From Rhizobium sp. S152 (lineage in GTDB: Bacteria > Pseudomonadota > Alphaproteobacteria > Rhizobiales > Rhizobiaceae), in NCBI RefSeq assembly GCF_030380735.1, contig NZ_JAUDRZ010000003.1, positions 186,001 to 250,000 of the forward strand: 64,000 bases of DNA. Direction: 5' to 3'. Positions 36,129-48,426 of this stretch are shown piece after piece; position 1 is the stretch's first letter, and each line of letters opens with the position of its first letter. The notes under the pieces were generated by a model. It was not told the DNA's origin and made no database searches. It saw only the letters and a list, made by a program, of their open reading frames with translations. A program made the position numbers and the translations under genes.

Positions 36129-37535
36129 CTAGGACAGCGCGAAGACCCTGACGCGTTGGTCGATGCCGTGGAGTTCGGCTATACGCGAGACCGAACTGAT
36201 GTTCCGTTCCCGCAATATTTCAGAAACGCGCGCATCGCCGACCACGGCTTCCGTCGTCATGATGATGTCGGGATCGGCCAGCCCCTGCACGCGCGAGGCG
36301 ATGTTCACCGTCTGGCCGAAATAGTCCTGGCGATCGTTAAGACTGACGGCGAGGCACGAGCCCTCGTGGATGCCGATCTTCAAAAGCAGGTCATCGGCGC
36401 CGTGTTCGGCGTTCAGGCGCATCATCGCCTGCCGCATGCGTAACGCCGCCGCCACTGCGCGATCGGGGCTCGGGAAGCTTGCCATCACGGCGTCGCCGAT
36501 GGTCTTCACCACAGCCCCGGTCTCCGAGGCAACGATGTCGTGCAGCACCCTGAAGTGGGCTCTGACAAGATCGAACGCTGCCATGTCGCCGACACGCTCG
36601 TAGAGCGCCGTGGAGCCGCGCAGGTCGGTGAACAGGAAGGTCAGGCTGGTGATCTTGAGCCGCTGGTCGACGTCGAGCGTATCGGTACGATAGATGTCGC
36701 GGAAGCTTTGGTTCGTCAGCAAACGCTTGGCCGTCAGGAACGGACGCCTGTGTCCCAGAAGATCGTGCAAGGCGTCATTGGCTACGCAGATGTTCGGCAT
36801 CACCCTGCGATCGGTATTGTTTTCCAATGAAAGCCTGAGCGCCCCGGGCCGCAGGACGACCGTTTCGTTCAGCGCATGTCCTCGGCTGACAATAAACGAC
36901 AGGCTCTGGCGCTCGCTGGTGGGCTCGCCCTTGACATCGATGAACTGAGCCGAATGCGTGACGGCATCGAAGATGATGACGAATTCGGGTGGAAGCTGCA
37001 GGGAGACGAAGGCTTTTTCGCCCGGCGACAGATCGATCATCTCAAGCATGATAGGCGCGAATTTCTGCTCGAGATCATCCGGCAGGTCGACGCCGGAGCT
37101 GAAGAACATCTGTCGGTAATATTCAAGAGGCGGCAGCAGGTCGGGGTCGTGAGCGGCGATGCGGCGCACACGCGGGCTGACGGTAAAGGTGACCTCCACC
37201 ATCTCGTCGAGAGTCGGCTCGTATCCGGCGGCGCAGAGCCCGCAATGATAGCTGTCATGGGTGACGCTCTTGAGGCTTGCACCGGTGTCGAGCACCCCTC
37301 CGCAGCCCGGACAGAGCACATTCCACGTCATTTCGAAAATGCCGAGGCGCGCCGCGTGAAGAAAGGCCGCGATGGTCTGTTCTTCATCCAGCCCGTGTTG
37401 ACTGGCAAAGGCCAATACATTGATCCGGTTAAGCTCGCGATCGGCCCCGCTCTTGATCACGGCTTCGATGCATTTTACCGCTTTCGCGTCAGCCGTCTGC
37501 TGCAAGGCGGAAAATAGGCTCTCAACGTCGCTCAT
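36129..37535 (-). CDS. Class III adenylate/guanylate cyclase with DUF5939-like N-terminus
   Basis: 468-residue soluble protein. Residues 1-290 match the DUF5939-type sensory region and include a zinc-ribbon-like pair (C75-x2-C78 and C98-x2-C101). The C-terminal 170 residues are a class III cyclase domain: FLFTDLRGSTALYERVGD carries the first metal Asp, KTIGDAVMASFPSPDRA the second, and YFGQTVNIASRVQGLA the transition-state segment. It likely makes cAMP in response to an unknown signal. It ends ten bases after the gntR gene, convergently, with no evident functional tie. No membrane helix is present. Confidence 0.88.
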   Translation of the reverse strand: MSDVESLFSALQQTADAKAVKCIEAVIKSGADRELNRINVLAFASQHGLDEEQTIAAFLHAARLGIFEMTWNVLCPGCGGVLDTGASLKSVTHDSYHCGLCAAGYEPTLDEMVEVTFTVSPRVRRIAAHDPDLLPPLEYYRQMFFSSGVDLPDDLEQKFAPIMLEMIDLSPGEKAFVSLQLPPEFVIIFDAVTHSAQFIDVKGEPTSERQSLSFIVSRGHALNETVVLRPGALRLSLENNTDRRVMPNICVANDALHDLLGHRRPFLTAKRLLTNQSFRDIYRTDTLDVDQRLKITSLTFLFTDLRGSTALYERVGDMAAFDLVRAHFRVLHDIVASETGAVVKTIGDAVMASFPSPDRAVAAALRMRQAMMRLNAEHGADDLLLKIGIHEGSCLAVSLNDRQDYFGQTVNIASRVQGLADPDIIMTTEAVVGDARVSEILRERNISSVSRIAELHGIDQRVRVFALS

Positions 37536-37688
37536 GGGAATGTTCCGATGCGGACAGCGAATATCGCCACTGTCTCAATCATACCACGCCGCTCCCCGGA
37601 AGTCCTGATCTTTGCCCTCGCGGGAAAGCGACAAAGGTCGTGCAAGTCGATTTCGTTGAGCCACGAAAAACGGGGAAACGCCTCCTCG

Positions 37689-40944
<3,256 letters not shown>

Positions 40945-40967
40945 CGGCGACTGGGGTCGACCGCACT

Positions 40968-41003
40968 AAAAGACCCTCCCGTGTGAGCACGGGAGGGTCT
41001 TTG
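40968..41003 (+). terminator. Rho-independent terminator of katG
   Basis: Perfect 15-base arms AAAGACCCTCCCGTG (40969-40983) and CACGGGAGGGTCTTT (40988-41002) with the tetraloop TGAG; 24 bases after the katG stop. Confidence 0.95.
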
Positions 41004-41127
41004 TGCTTGCGCAATACGATGCAGGTCTTTTCAGCGAGGTTCGTATCGGCAAAAAGCGTTTTCAGGCTTTGCTGTTATGCGTGCGACGGCAGGCCACTGC
41101 CTACTCCGTCAGTGCCACGCTCGGGCC

Positions 41128-41229
41128 AGAGCAATTCCGCTTCTCCTAGAATCGCGGAACAGCTCTATCCTTTTGTTTTGACGCAATTCCGGACGGAAAA
41201 CCGCTTCGCACTTTTCCTGGAATTGCTCT
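41128..41229. repeat. Rhizobial intergenic mosaic (RIME-like) repeat
   Basis: About 100 bases bounded by perfect 11-base inverted arms AGAGCAATTCC (41128-41138) and GGAATTGCTCT (41219-41229), with an inner copy GCAATTCCGGACGG (around 41183). The right part strongly resembles the intergenic element widespread in rhizobial genomes, recognised from memory. It lies between the katG terminator and the 55-residue gene and supplies that gene's stop codon. Confidence 0.55.
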
Positions 41230-41395
41230 AAGTATTCGGCTTAGCTGTCTTCTTATCTTTTTCCGGAAGTTTCCTGTGATCGGGATCCTTGCCAGCGCGC
41301 TCCCGTGCGTGTGCTTCGGGGCCGGCAACGATCACGCCATTCTGATCCTCGTCGACATGTTCCTTTTCTCGGCGACCTGTCACGTCCTTGGCCAT
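41228..41395 (-). CDS. Small basic hydrophilic protein, 55 residues
   Basis: Starts at the ATG at 41395 behind GGAGAA; the open frame extends 29 codons more but loses the ribosome-binding site. The product is almost entirely charged or polar (MAKDVTGRREKEHVDEDQN, then many Lys/Arg/Glu/Pro) without Cys, signal peptide or membrane segment, so it is probably intrinsically disordered. Similar tiny charged proteins are common in rhizobia and of unknown function. Its stop codon falls at the edge of the mosaic repeat, so the repeat may have clipped or extended the C-terminus. Confidence 0.55.
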   Translation of the reverse strand: MAKDVTGRREKEHVDEDQNGVIVAGPEAHARERAGKDPDHRKLPEKDKKTAKPNT

Positions 41396-41525
41396 TGTTT
41401 CAGTTCTCCATTGTGGTGCATGGCACATTAATGGCCAAATGGAGGGCTGGTTCCATGGATCGGCAAGAAAGCACCGGGACATTGAAAATCAATCTCGACT
41501 GATTAGGCCAGAGCTGCCCCTGACA

Positions 41526-42227
41526 TCACTCGAACAGATCGGGATTATCCGCCTCGATCTGCGGCAGATCCGACAGGATGCCGTTCAGATGCGCTCGCAT
41601 GGCGGCCACCGCCGCGTCCGCATCGCGTCCGTCGATGGCGTCGATGATCGCTTCATGCTCGGCGATCAGCCGCATCATGGAATCGGGGTGGCGAAGCTGC
41701 AGATTGCAAACGCGGTCCATATGGGCCTTGATGTCGGCGATTGCGTTCCAGGCGAGACTGCATCCCGCGCCTTCCGCGATTGCGATATGGAACTGCTCGT
41801 CCTCTCGCCGGAATGCGTTGTGGTCGTGCGCCTCCATCGCTACCCGCTGCCTGCCGATTATGGTGTCGATCCGGCGGCGTGTCCACGTGTCGAAGCTCTC
41901 ACTGGCGCGACGGGCGACAGCTGTTTCCAGCGCCTCGCGCACGAAGCGTGCCTCCATCATCTGCCGCGCCGAGATCCGGACAACAACAGTGCCCCTGTTG
42001 GGACGCACGTCGACCAGCCTTGATTTTCCGAGCGCGATCAGCGCCTCGCGCACCGGTTGACGCGATACGCCCATGCGGGTGGCGATTTCCTGCTCGGAAA
42101 GCCGGGTGCCGGGCGCCAGTTCCAGCCTGATGATCTGCTCGCGCAGGTCTCGTTCCACCTGCGCAGCAGCCGTTTCGCCGGTCTCAATCTTCAAGGATTC
42201 GAGGTTCATGTCTTTCGTCGCCGTCAT
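41526..42227 (-). CDS. GntR-family (FCD) regulator of the uronate operon
   Basis: 233-residue regulator: winged helix at about 20-85 (QVERDLREQIIRLELAPG, LSEQEIATRMGVSRQPVREALIAL) and a helical FCD domain with metal-site-like residues (REDEQFHIAIAEG; LIAEHEAIIDAI). It is divergent from the aldehyde dehydrogenase gene that begins the kdu operon, and probably represses it in the absence of a uronate-derived effector. Direct repeats in the shared control region are candidate operators. Confidence 0.88.
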   Translation of the reverse strand: MTATKDMNLESLKIETGETAAAQVERDLREQIIRLELAPGTRLSEQEIATRMGVSRQPVREALIALGKSRLVDVRPNRGTVVVRISARQMMEARFVREALETAVARRASESFDTWTRRRIDTIIGRQRVAMEAHDHNAFRREDEQFHIAIAEGAGCSLAWNAIADIKAHMDRVCNLQLRHPDSMMRLIAEHEAIIDAIDGRDADAAVAAMRAHLNGILSDLPQIEADNPDLFE

Positions 42228-42249
42228 CCGTTGACATCCAATTTAAACC

Positions 42250-42267
42250 ACCATACAGTACCATACA
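42250..42267. promoter_or_regulatory. Direct repeats in the gntR-kdu operon control region
   Basis: ACCATACA occurs twice, at 42250-42257 and 42260-42267, ten bases apart, i.e. one helical turn, 23-40 bases upstream of the gntR start. Suited to a GntR dimer or to cooperative binding. Confidence 0.45.
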
Positions 42268-42336
42268 ATTCAAACGCAACATAAATCCGGTGGTCCAAAA
42301 CCGGGTAAAAAGGGAGGGCCGGCAGCGAGTGTCGGC

Positions 42337-43863
42337 TTGTTGGGTAACGTGCTGTCCAATTTCATTGCGCCTGATTCCAGTAATCCCAGGCTGAACATTA
42401 AATCCCGCTACCAGATGCTTGTCGATGGCAAGTCGGTGGATGCCGCATCCGGTCGCACGATCGACCGTGTCAGTCCCGGTCACGCGGGCGTGGTGGTCGG
42501 CACCTGGCCGGAAGCATCGGCCGATGACGTGCGTCTCGCCGTTGCCGCAGCCCGCCGCGCCTTCGACACCGGCCCGTGGCCGCGCATGTCGGGCGCCGAG
42601 CGCTCACGCCTGTTGTTCAAGGTGGCGGACCTGATCCTGAAAAATCAGGAAGAGCTTGCCTTGGCTGAAAGCCTCGAGGTGGGCAAGCCGATCGCACAGG
42701 CGCGCGGCGAGATCGGCTTCTGCGCCGACCTCTGGTCCTACGCGGCCGGCCAGGCGCGCGCGCTGGAAGGCCAGGCGCACAACAATATCGGTGACGATCG
42801 CCTGGGTCTGGTGCTACGCGAGGCTGTCGGCGTCGTCGGCATCATCACGCCCTGGAATTTCCCCTTCATCATCGCTTCCGAACGCGTGCCGTGGGCAATC
42901 GGCGCCGGCTGCACCGTGGTCCTCAAGCCGTCCGAATTCACCTCGGGAACCTCGGTCCGCATGGCGGAACTGGCGCGTGAAGCCGGCATTCCCGATGGCG
43001 TCTTCAACGTCGTGACGGGCTACGGCGATCCGGCCGGCCAGGTGCTCGCCGAAGATCCCGGCGTCGACATGGTGGCCTTCACCGGCTCGGTACGCGTCGG
43101 CACCAAGCTTGGCGAGATCGCCGCGCGCAGCGTCAAGCGCGTCGGGCTGGAACTCGGCGGCAAGGGCCCGCAGATCGTCTTCGCCGATGCTGACCTCGAG
43201 GCAGCTGCCGATGGCATTGCATACGGCGTCTATCACAATGGCGGGCAGTGCTGCATTTCCGGCAGCCGGCTATTGGTCCAGGAAGGCATCCGCGACGCAT
43301 TGATGGAGCGCCTGCTCGACATTTCGCGCAAGGTCACCTTCGGCGACCCCCTGAACGATCGCACAAAGATCGGCGCGATGATCTCCGAGGCGCATGTCGA
43401 GAAGGTTCATTCCTACGTGGAAGCCGGCATCGCATCCGGCGCGGAACTGCTGCTCGGCGGCGAGCGCGTCGGCAAGGACAAGGGCATCTATTACGCCCCC
43501 ACGGTGTTTGCCGGCGTCAAGCCACAGATGTCGATCGCCCGCGAGGAGATATTCGGACCGGTGCTCTCGACCATGACCTTCAAGACCGCGGACGAGGCCG
43601 TCGCGCTTGCCAATGCCAGCGAGTTCGGCCTTTCCGCCTCGGTATGGTCGACCAACCTCGAAAACGCGATGCAGAGCATCCGCCGCATTCGCGCCGGCCG
43701 CTGCTGGATCAACAGCGTCATCGACGGGACGCCGGAACTGCCGATCGGCGGCTACAAGAAAAGCGGCCTCGGCCGCGAGCTCGGCCGCTACGGCTTCGAT
43801 GAATATTCCCAGTTCAAGGGCGTGCACGTGACGTTCGGGCGACCGGCGCCGTGGTTCGGCTGA
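42337..43863 (+). CDS. Aldehyde dehydrogenase of the uronate operon
   Basis: About 508-residue NAD(P)-dependent aldehyde dehydrogenase. Catalytic features by position in the longest form: Asn174 (TPWNFPF), general base Glu272 (LELGGKG) and nucleophile Cys306 (GGQCC). It opens an operon for an ABC importer and kduI/kduD, so it may oxidise a semialdehyde from sugar-acid breakdown, such as ketoglutarate semialdehyde; this is inference. The start is uncertain: TTG at 42337, GTG at 42349 or ATG at 42415 (MLVDGKSVD) are all in frame; AGGGAGG lies too far upstream to decide. Confidence 0.87.
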   Translation: MLGNVLSNFIAPDSSNPRLNIKSRYQMLVDGKSVDAASGRTIDRVSPGHAGVVVGTWPEASADDVRLAVAAARRAFDTGPWPRMSGAERSRLLFKVADLILKNQEELALAESLEVGKPIAQARGEIGFCADLWSYAAGQARALEGQAHNNIGDDRLGLVLREAVGVVGIITPWNFPFIIASERVPWAIGAGCTVVLKPSEFTSGTSVRMAELAREAGIPDGVFNVVTGYGDPAGQVLAEDPGVDMVAFTGSVRVGTKLGEIAARSVKRVGLELGGKGPQIVFADADLEAAADGIAYGVYHNGGQCCISGSRLLVQEGIRDALMERLLDISRKVTFGDPLNDRTKIGAMISEAHVEKVHSYVEAGIASGAELLLGGERVGKDKGIYYAPTVFAGVKPQMSIAREEIFGPVLSTMTFKTADEAVALANASEFGLSASVWSTNLENAMQSIRRIRAGRCWINSVIDGTPELPIGGYKKSGLGRELGRYGFDEYSQFKGVHVTFGRPAPWFG

Positions 43864-44014
43864 CAGGGAAACAAGGGACAGGGCGTTTCCGCTTTTGGGA
43901 GAAGGCGGGACGTCTGGGAGGAAAATCTCGGCCGGCGTGATCTTTGGTCGGAGCCCGCCAGCCGAGACTTGGGTCTTTCGACCCGCATTGCACATCCAAA
44001 GGGAGGATACGCAA

Positions 44015-44965
44015 ATGAAATTGACCAGGTTGAAAACCGCAGCACTCGCCGCGGGTATCGCCACGATGATGACATCTACGGCATTGGCCGCCGACGTCAA
44101 GGCAACGATGATCATCTATCTCGATCCGAGCGTCCAGTTCTTCAACCCCGTGGTGAAGGGCGCCAAGGATGCGGCGGCACAGTTCGGCGTTGATCTCGAC
44201 GTGCAATACGCCAACAACGATCCGGTCCGCCAGAACGACCTGATCGAGAGCGCCACGGCAGCCGGCGTCGATGGCATCGCCGTCGCCATCTCCTCGTCGG
44301 ATGCCTTCGATGAAAGCATCTGCGCGGCCGTGAAGGCCGGCATCGTCGTCATCGGTTTCAACAACGACGACCTAGAGGGCGCCAAGGGCAATTGCCGCCA
44401 GGCCTATGTCGGCATGAACGAGTTCTCCTCCGGCTACGAGCTCGGAAACCGGATGATCAAGGAATTCGGCCTGAAGTCGGGCGACGTCGTCTTCAATCCG
44501 CGCGAGATCCCCGAGGCGAGCTTCGCGGTCGCGCGCGGCGGCGGCATCGAGAAGGCGATGAAGGAGGCCGGCATCAAGGTCGAGACGGTCCGCGCCGGGC
44601 TTGATCCGGCCGAGGCGCAGAACATCATGGCGCAGTTCCTGATCGCCAACCCCGGCGTCAAGGCCGTGTTCGGCACGGGCTCGGTCACCTCGACCGTCGG
44701 CGCCGGCGCCATCAAGGACGCAGGCGTGAAGGTTCCGTTCGGCGGCTTCGACCTCGCGGTCGAGATCGTCAATGCGGTCGAATCCGGTGCGATGTTCGCG
44801 ACCATGGACCAGCAGCCCTACCTGCAGGGCTACTATCCGATCGCCCAGATCGCACTCTCGAAGAAGTACGGGCTGACCCCGACCGACGTCGACACGGGGC
44901 AGGGCGCCTTCCTCGACAAGTCGCGCATCAGCTCGGTCAAGCCGCTGATCGGCAGCTTCCGCTAA
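44015..44965 (+). CDS. Periplasmic sugar-binding protein of the uronate operon
   Basis: 316-residue type I binding protein with a Sec signal peptide ending STALA (about 25). The mature part begins DVKATMIIYLDPSVQFFNPVV and ends VKPLIGSFR, typical of the CUT2 binding-protein group. A GGGAGG ribosome-binding site nine bases before the ATG sets the start; 40 more open codons lie upstream in the 151-base gap after the dehydrogenase. It should bind a uronate or unsaturated uronate, judging from kduI and kduD downstream. Confidence 0.9.
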   Translation: MKLTRLKTAALAAGIATMMTSTALAADVKATMIIYLDPSVQFFNPVVKGAKDAAAQFGVDLDVQYANNDPVRQNDLIESATAAGVDGIAVAISSSDAFDESICAAVKAGIVVIGFNNDDLEGAKGNCRQAYVGMNEFSSGYELGNRMIKEFGLKSGDVVFNPREIPEASFAVARGGGIEKAMKEAGIKVETVRAGLDPAEAQNIMAQFLIANPGVKAVFGTGSVTSTVGAGAIKDAGVKVPFGGFDLAVEIVNAVESGAMFATMDQQPYLQGYYPIAQIALSKKYGLTPTDVDTGQGAFLDKSRISSVKPLIGSFR

Positions 44966-45034
44966 CCGCGTTTCGTGGGAGCCTGCCGGCAATGCCGGCG
45001 GGTTCTCCGTCTCCAATCGATCGAGTACCAGACC

Positions 45035-46054
45035 GTGACACCAATTCTCGCAGAAAGTGCCGCGCCCCGGTCGCGGACGCAGAAACAACCGATTATCCGG
45101 CAGATCATGGCGATGCCGGCAGGCGCGATCTTCCTCGTCTTCATGACGCTGCAGATCGTCTGCATCGCAGGCGCGCTTCTCTATCCCGATCAGTTTCGCT
45201 ACCTCTCGCCGCAGAACCTGACGATCCTGATGAAGGCGATCCCCGTGCTGGGCTGCCTGGCGCTCGGCGCCGGCGTGCTGATGATCGCGGGCGAATTCGA
45301 CCTCTCCATCGGCTCCGTCTACACCTTCACCGCCATCTTGATGGCAAGCCTCGTCGGCGCCGGAATGAGCGCCTTCATAGCGGCACCCCTCGGCGTCTTG
45401 GCCGGCATCATGATCGGCTTGCTCAACGGCCACATCACGCTGCGCTTCGGGCTGCCGTCCTTCATCGTGACGCTGGGCGGCCTCTTGTTCTGGCGCGGCG
45501 CGGTGCTGCTCTATAACGGCGCCGTCCAGGTGCGCTTCGATCCGGAGCCGATCTTCACCAGCCTGTTTTCCGGCACGCTGCTCGGCATCAATGCCGCCTT
45601 CATCTGGATCGTGCTCTTCGTCGTCGGCTTTCACTACCTGGTCCACCGCCACCGCTTCGGCAACCACGTCTTCGCCACCGGCGGCAATCGCGGTGCTGCG
45701 GAAGCGATCGGCATCAACACCAACCGCGTCAAGCTGGTGGCCTTCGCGATCGCCGGCGGCATGGCGGCTGTGGCCGGCATCATTGCCACATCGCGTGTCG
45801 GCAGCGTGCAGCCGGGGCAGGGGGCCGGGCTGGAACTGCAGGCGATCGCCGCTTGCGTGATCGGCGGATTGTCGTTGCGCGGCGGGCGCGGCTCGATCGT
45901 CGGCGTCTTTCTCGGCGTGTTGCTCATCCACACGATCACCGACGTGCTGCTTCTCTTGCGTGCACCCGGCTTCTATCTCGACATGTTCATCGCGACGCTG
46001 ATCGTGCTGGCCGCCATCTTCAACCACCTTATCGAGCGGCGAGGTCTTGCGTGA
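45035..46054 (+). CDS. CUT2 ABC permease of the uronate operon
   Basis: About 339-residue inner-membrane permease with the RbsC-type motifs IAGEFDLSIGSVYT and ELQAIAACVIGGLSLRGGRG. Start is uncertain; GTG at 45035 (VTPILAESAAP) gives a short cytoplasmic tail, GTG 44975 adds 20 residues. Its stop overlaps the ATPase start by one base (TGATG). It works with the single-domain ATPase that follows. Confidence 0.88.
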   Translation: MTPILAESAAPRSRTQKQPIIRQIMAMPAGAIFLVFMTLQIVCIAGALLYPDQFRYLSPQNLTILMKAIPVLGCLALGAGVLMIAGEFDLSIGSVYTFTAILMASLVGAGMSAFIAAPLGVLAGIMIGLLNGHITLRFGLPSFIVTLGGLLFWRGAVLLYNGAVQVRFDPEPIFTSLFSGTLLGINAAFIWIVLFVVGFHYLVHRHRFGNHVFATGGNRGAAEAIGINTNRVKLVAFAIAGGMAAVAGIIATSRVGSVQPGQGAGLELQAIAACVIGGLSLRGGRGSIVGVFLGVLLIHTITDVLLLLRAPGFYLDMFIATLIVLAAIFNHLIERRGLA

Positions 46055-46791
46055 TGTCGGCCCCCAATCTTCTTGAACTGCACAATATCTCCAAGAGCTT
46101 CGGCGCGCTGACGGCGCTGCGCAATCTGAGCTTCCATATCGGCGAAGGCGAAGTGGTGGGATTGCTCGGCGACAACGGCGCCGGCAAGTCGACGACAGTC
46201 AATCTGATCTCAGGCATCCACAAGCCGACGGACGGTTATCTCAGCGTCGATGGCAAAAAGACAGCGTTCACCTGCCGCTCGGATTCCGCCGATGCCGGGA
46301 TCGAGACCATCTATCAGCATACGGCGCTGGTGGATTCGCTATCGATCACCCGCAACATCTTCATGGGCCGCGAACTCACCGATCGCTTCGGCTTCCTGCG
46401 CCAGCGCGAAATGCGCGAGATCGCCATGGACGTGCTTGAGAACGCCGTCCATATCTCGGGCATTGACAGCCCCGATACGCTTGTCGGCAACCTCTCCGGC
46501 GGCCAGAAGCAGGCCGTCGCCATCGCCCGCGCGGTCTATTTCAAGAAGCGCGTGCTGCTTCTCGACGAGCCGACCTCGGCGCTGTCGGTGCGCGAGACGG
46601 AAGCGCTCTTGAACCAGGTGCTGAAGCTCAAGGCGGAAAACGTCTCCAGCGTGCTTGTGACCCACAACATCTACCACGCCTATCAGGTCTGCGATCGCTT
46701 CGTCATCATGAGCCACGGCACCAAGGTGTTCGATGTCGACAAGGCGGACACGACGATCAACCAGCTGACCGAATATGTCGTGCTCACCTGA
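46054..46791 (+). CDS. Single-domain CUT2 ABC ATP-binding protein
   Basis: 245-residue ATPase with one nucleotide-binding domain: Walker A GDNGAGKST (39-47), signature LSGGQKQAVAIARA and Walker B VLLLDEPTSALS. The other two sugar importers here use fused double ATPases of over 500 residues, so this one must dimerise; the shorter form is known in the FrcA-type branch of the class. The start ATG overlaps the permease stop. It lies 31 bases before kduI. Confidence 0.91.
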   Translation: MSAPNLLELHNISKSFGALTALRNLSFHIGEGEVVGLLGDNGAGKSTTVNLISGIHKPTDGYLSVDGKKTAFTCRSDSADAGIETIYQHTALVDSLSITRNIFMGRELTDRFGFLRQREMREIAMDVLENAVHISGIDSPDTLVGNLSGGQKQAVAIARAVYFKKRVLLLDEPTSALSVRETEALLNQVLKLKAENVSSVLVTHNIYHAYQVCDRFVIMSHGTKVFDVDKADTTINQLTEYVVLT

Positions 46792-46822
46792 TCCCACCCA
46801 ACAGACAGAAGGGGCATAGCCC

Positions 46823-47665
46823 GTGACCATTTCAGTATCAGTACGCCAGGTCGTCGGACCCGAGGATGCCGCAAGGCGAGACACCAAGGGCCTGCGCGAC
46901 GGCTTCGTGATCGAGGAGCTGTTTCGCCCTGGTGAGGCCAATCTCACCTACAGCCACCTCGATCGCATGATCGTCGGCGGCGTAACGCCGACTGCCGGTC
47001 CTCTGGAGATCGCCGCCATCGCCGAGACCGGCACGGAGCGCTTTCTCGACCGGCGCGAGGCCGCCATCGTCAATATCGGCGGTGCCGGCACGGTGAGCGT
47101 CTCGGGAAAGCCTTACGAACTCGGCTTTCAGGAGGCGCTTTACGTCGGAATGGGCGAGGGTGCTTTGAGCTTCGCCAGCCGCGATCCGGCGGAGCCGGCG
47201 CTTTTCTATCTGTTAAGCGCACCGGCGCATCGGACGTGCCCGACGGTGCACATCACCCGTGAGATGGCGAGGAAGGTGGTCGTGGGCTCGGCGGAGGAAT
47301 CCAACGCCCGCACCATCAACCAATATGTCCATCCAGACGTCTGCGACAGCTGCCAATTGCTGGTGGGGCTGACGATGTTCGAACCCGGCTCGGTCTGGAA
47401 CACCATGCCGGCGCATGTTCACGATCGGCGCATGGAGGTCTATCTCTATTTCGGCATGCAGGAAACGACGCGCATCTTCCATTTCATGGGCGAGCCCAGC
47501 GAGACGCGGCATGTCGTCCTGAAGAACCACGACGCGGTGCTGTCGCCCGGCTGGTCCATACACTCTGGCGCTGGCACCGGTCGCTACGCCTTCATCTGGG
47601 CGATGGCCGGCGATAACATGAGCTTCACCGACATGGACAAGGTGCCGATGGAAGACCTGCGATGA
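46823..47665 (+). CDS. kduI: 5-dehydro-4-deoxy-D-glucuronate isomerase
   Basis: 280-residue cupin-fold isomerase that turns 5-keto-4-deoxyuronate, the product of pectin or other uronan lyases, into 2,5-diketo-3-deoxygluconate. The zinc ligands of the family are visible in MPAHVHDRRMEVYLYF and in the later GWSIHSGAG. Length is typical. Starts at GTG 46823 and overlaps kduD by four bases, as the two act in sequence. Confidence 0.96.
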   Translation: MTISVSVRQVVGPEDAARRDTKGLRDGFVIEELFRPGEANLTYSHLDRMIVGGVTPTAGPLEIAAIAETGTERFLDRREAAIVNIGGAGTVSVSGKPYELGFQEALYVGMGEGALSFASRDPAEPALFYLLSAPAHRTCPTVHITREMARKVVVGSAEESNARTINQYVHPDVCDSCQLLVGLTMFEPGSVWNTMPAHVHDRRMEVYLYFGMQETTRIFHFMGEPSETRHVVLKNHDAVLSPGWSIHSGAGTGRYAFIWAMAGDNMSFTDMDKVPMEDLR

Positions 47666-48417
47666 GCCTTTTCGATCTTATCGGCCGCTGGGCCATCGTT
47701 ACCGGCGCCAATACCGGCATCGGCCAGGCCATCGCGGTCGGGCTTGCGCAAGCAGGCGCGGATATCGTCGGCGTTGGTCGATCGGCGATGGACGAGACAG
47801 CGGACGCGGTCACGTCGACGGGGCGCCGGTTCGTATCGCTCAAGGCGGACCTGTCCGATACCGGGGAGGCGAAGGCCGTTATCGAACGCGCCCTTGCCGC
47901 CGGCGTCTCGCCCGATATCCTCGTCAACAATGCCGGCATCATCCGCCGCGCCGATGCGCTGGAGTTTACGGAGGAGGATTGGGATGCGGTGCTCGACACC
48001 AACCTGAAATCGGTCTTCTTCCTCTGCCAGGCATTCGCGAAGGCCGCATTGGCACGCCAAGCGCCGGCGAAGATCATCAACATTGCCTCGCTGCTGTCGT
48101 TCCAGGGTGGTATCCGCATTCCATCCTACACGGCCTCGAAGAGCGGGCTTGCTGGCATCACCCGGCTGATGGCAAACGAATGGGCCTCGAAGGGCATCAA
48201 CGTGAACGCCATCGCCCCCGGCTATGTCGAAACCAACAACACAGAGGCGCTTCGAGCCGATGCGGAGCGCAGCGCGGATATCCTCAAACGCATTCCGGCG
48301 GCCCGCTGGGCCAAGGCCGAGGATATGGCGGGCACGGCGGTCTATCTTGCGTCGCGCGCTTCCGATTATGTTCATGGCACGGTGCTGCCGGTCGACGGCG
48401 GCTGGCTTGCCCGATAG
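47662..48417 (+). CDS. kduD: 2-dehydro-3-deoxy-D-gluconate 5-dehydrogenase
   Basis: 251-residue classical short-chain dehydrogenase. The cofactor motif TGANTGIG is at about 14-21, NNAG follows, and the catalytic Ser-Tyr-Lys is present (IASLLS; Y-x3-K in SYTASKSG). With KduI it yields 2-keto-3-deoxygluconate, which needs KDG kinase and aldolase encoded elsewhere. Four-base overlap with kduI and three bases to the cupin gene indicate one operon. Confidence 0.95.
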   Translation: MSLFDLIGRWAIVTGANTGIGQAIAVGLAQAGADIVGVGRSAMDETADAVTSTGRRFVSLKADLSDTGEAKAVIERALAAGVSPDILVNNAGIIRRADALEFTEEDWDAVLDTNLKSVFFLCQAFAKAALARQAPAKIINIASLLSFQGGIRIPSYTASKSGLAGITRLMANEWASKGINVNAIAPGYVETNNTEALRADAERSADILKRIPAARWAKAEDMAGTAVYLASRASDYVHGTVLPVDGGWLAR

Positions 48418-48426
48418 GAGATGATG

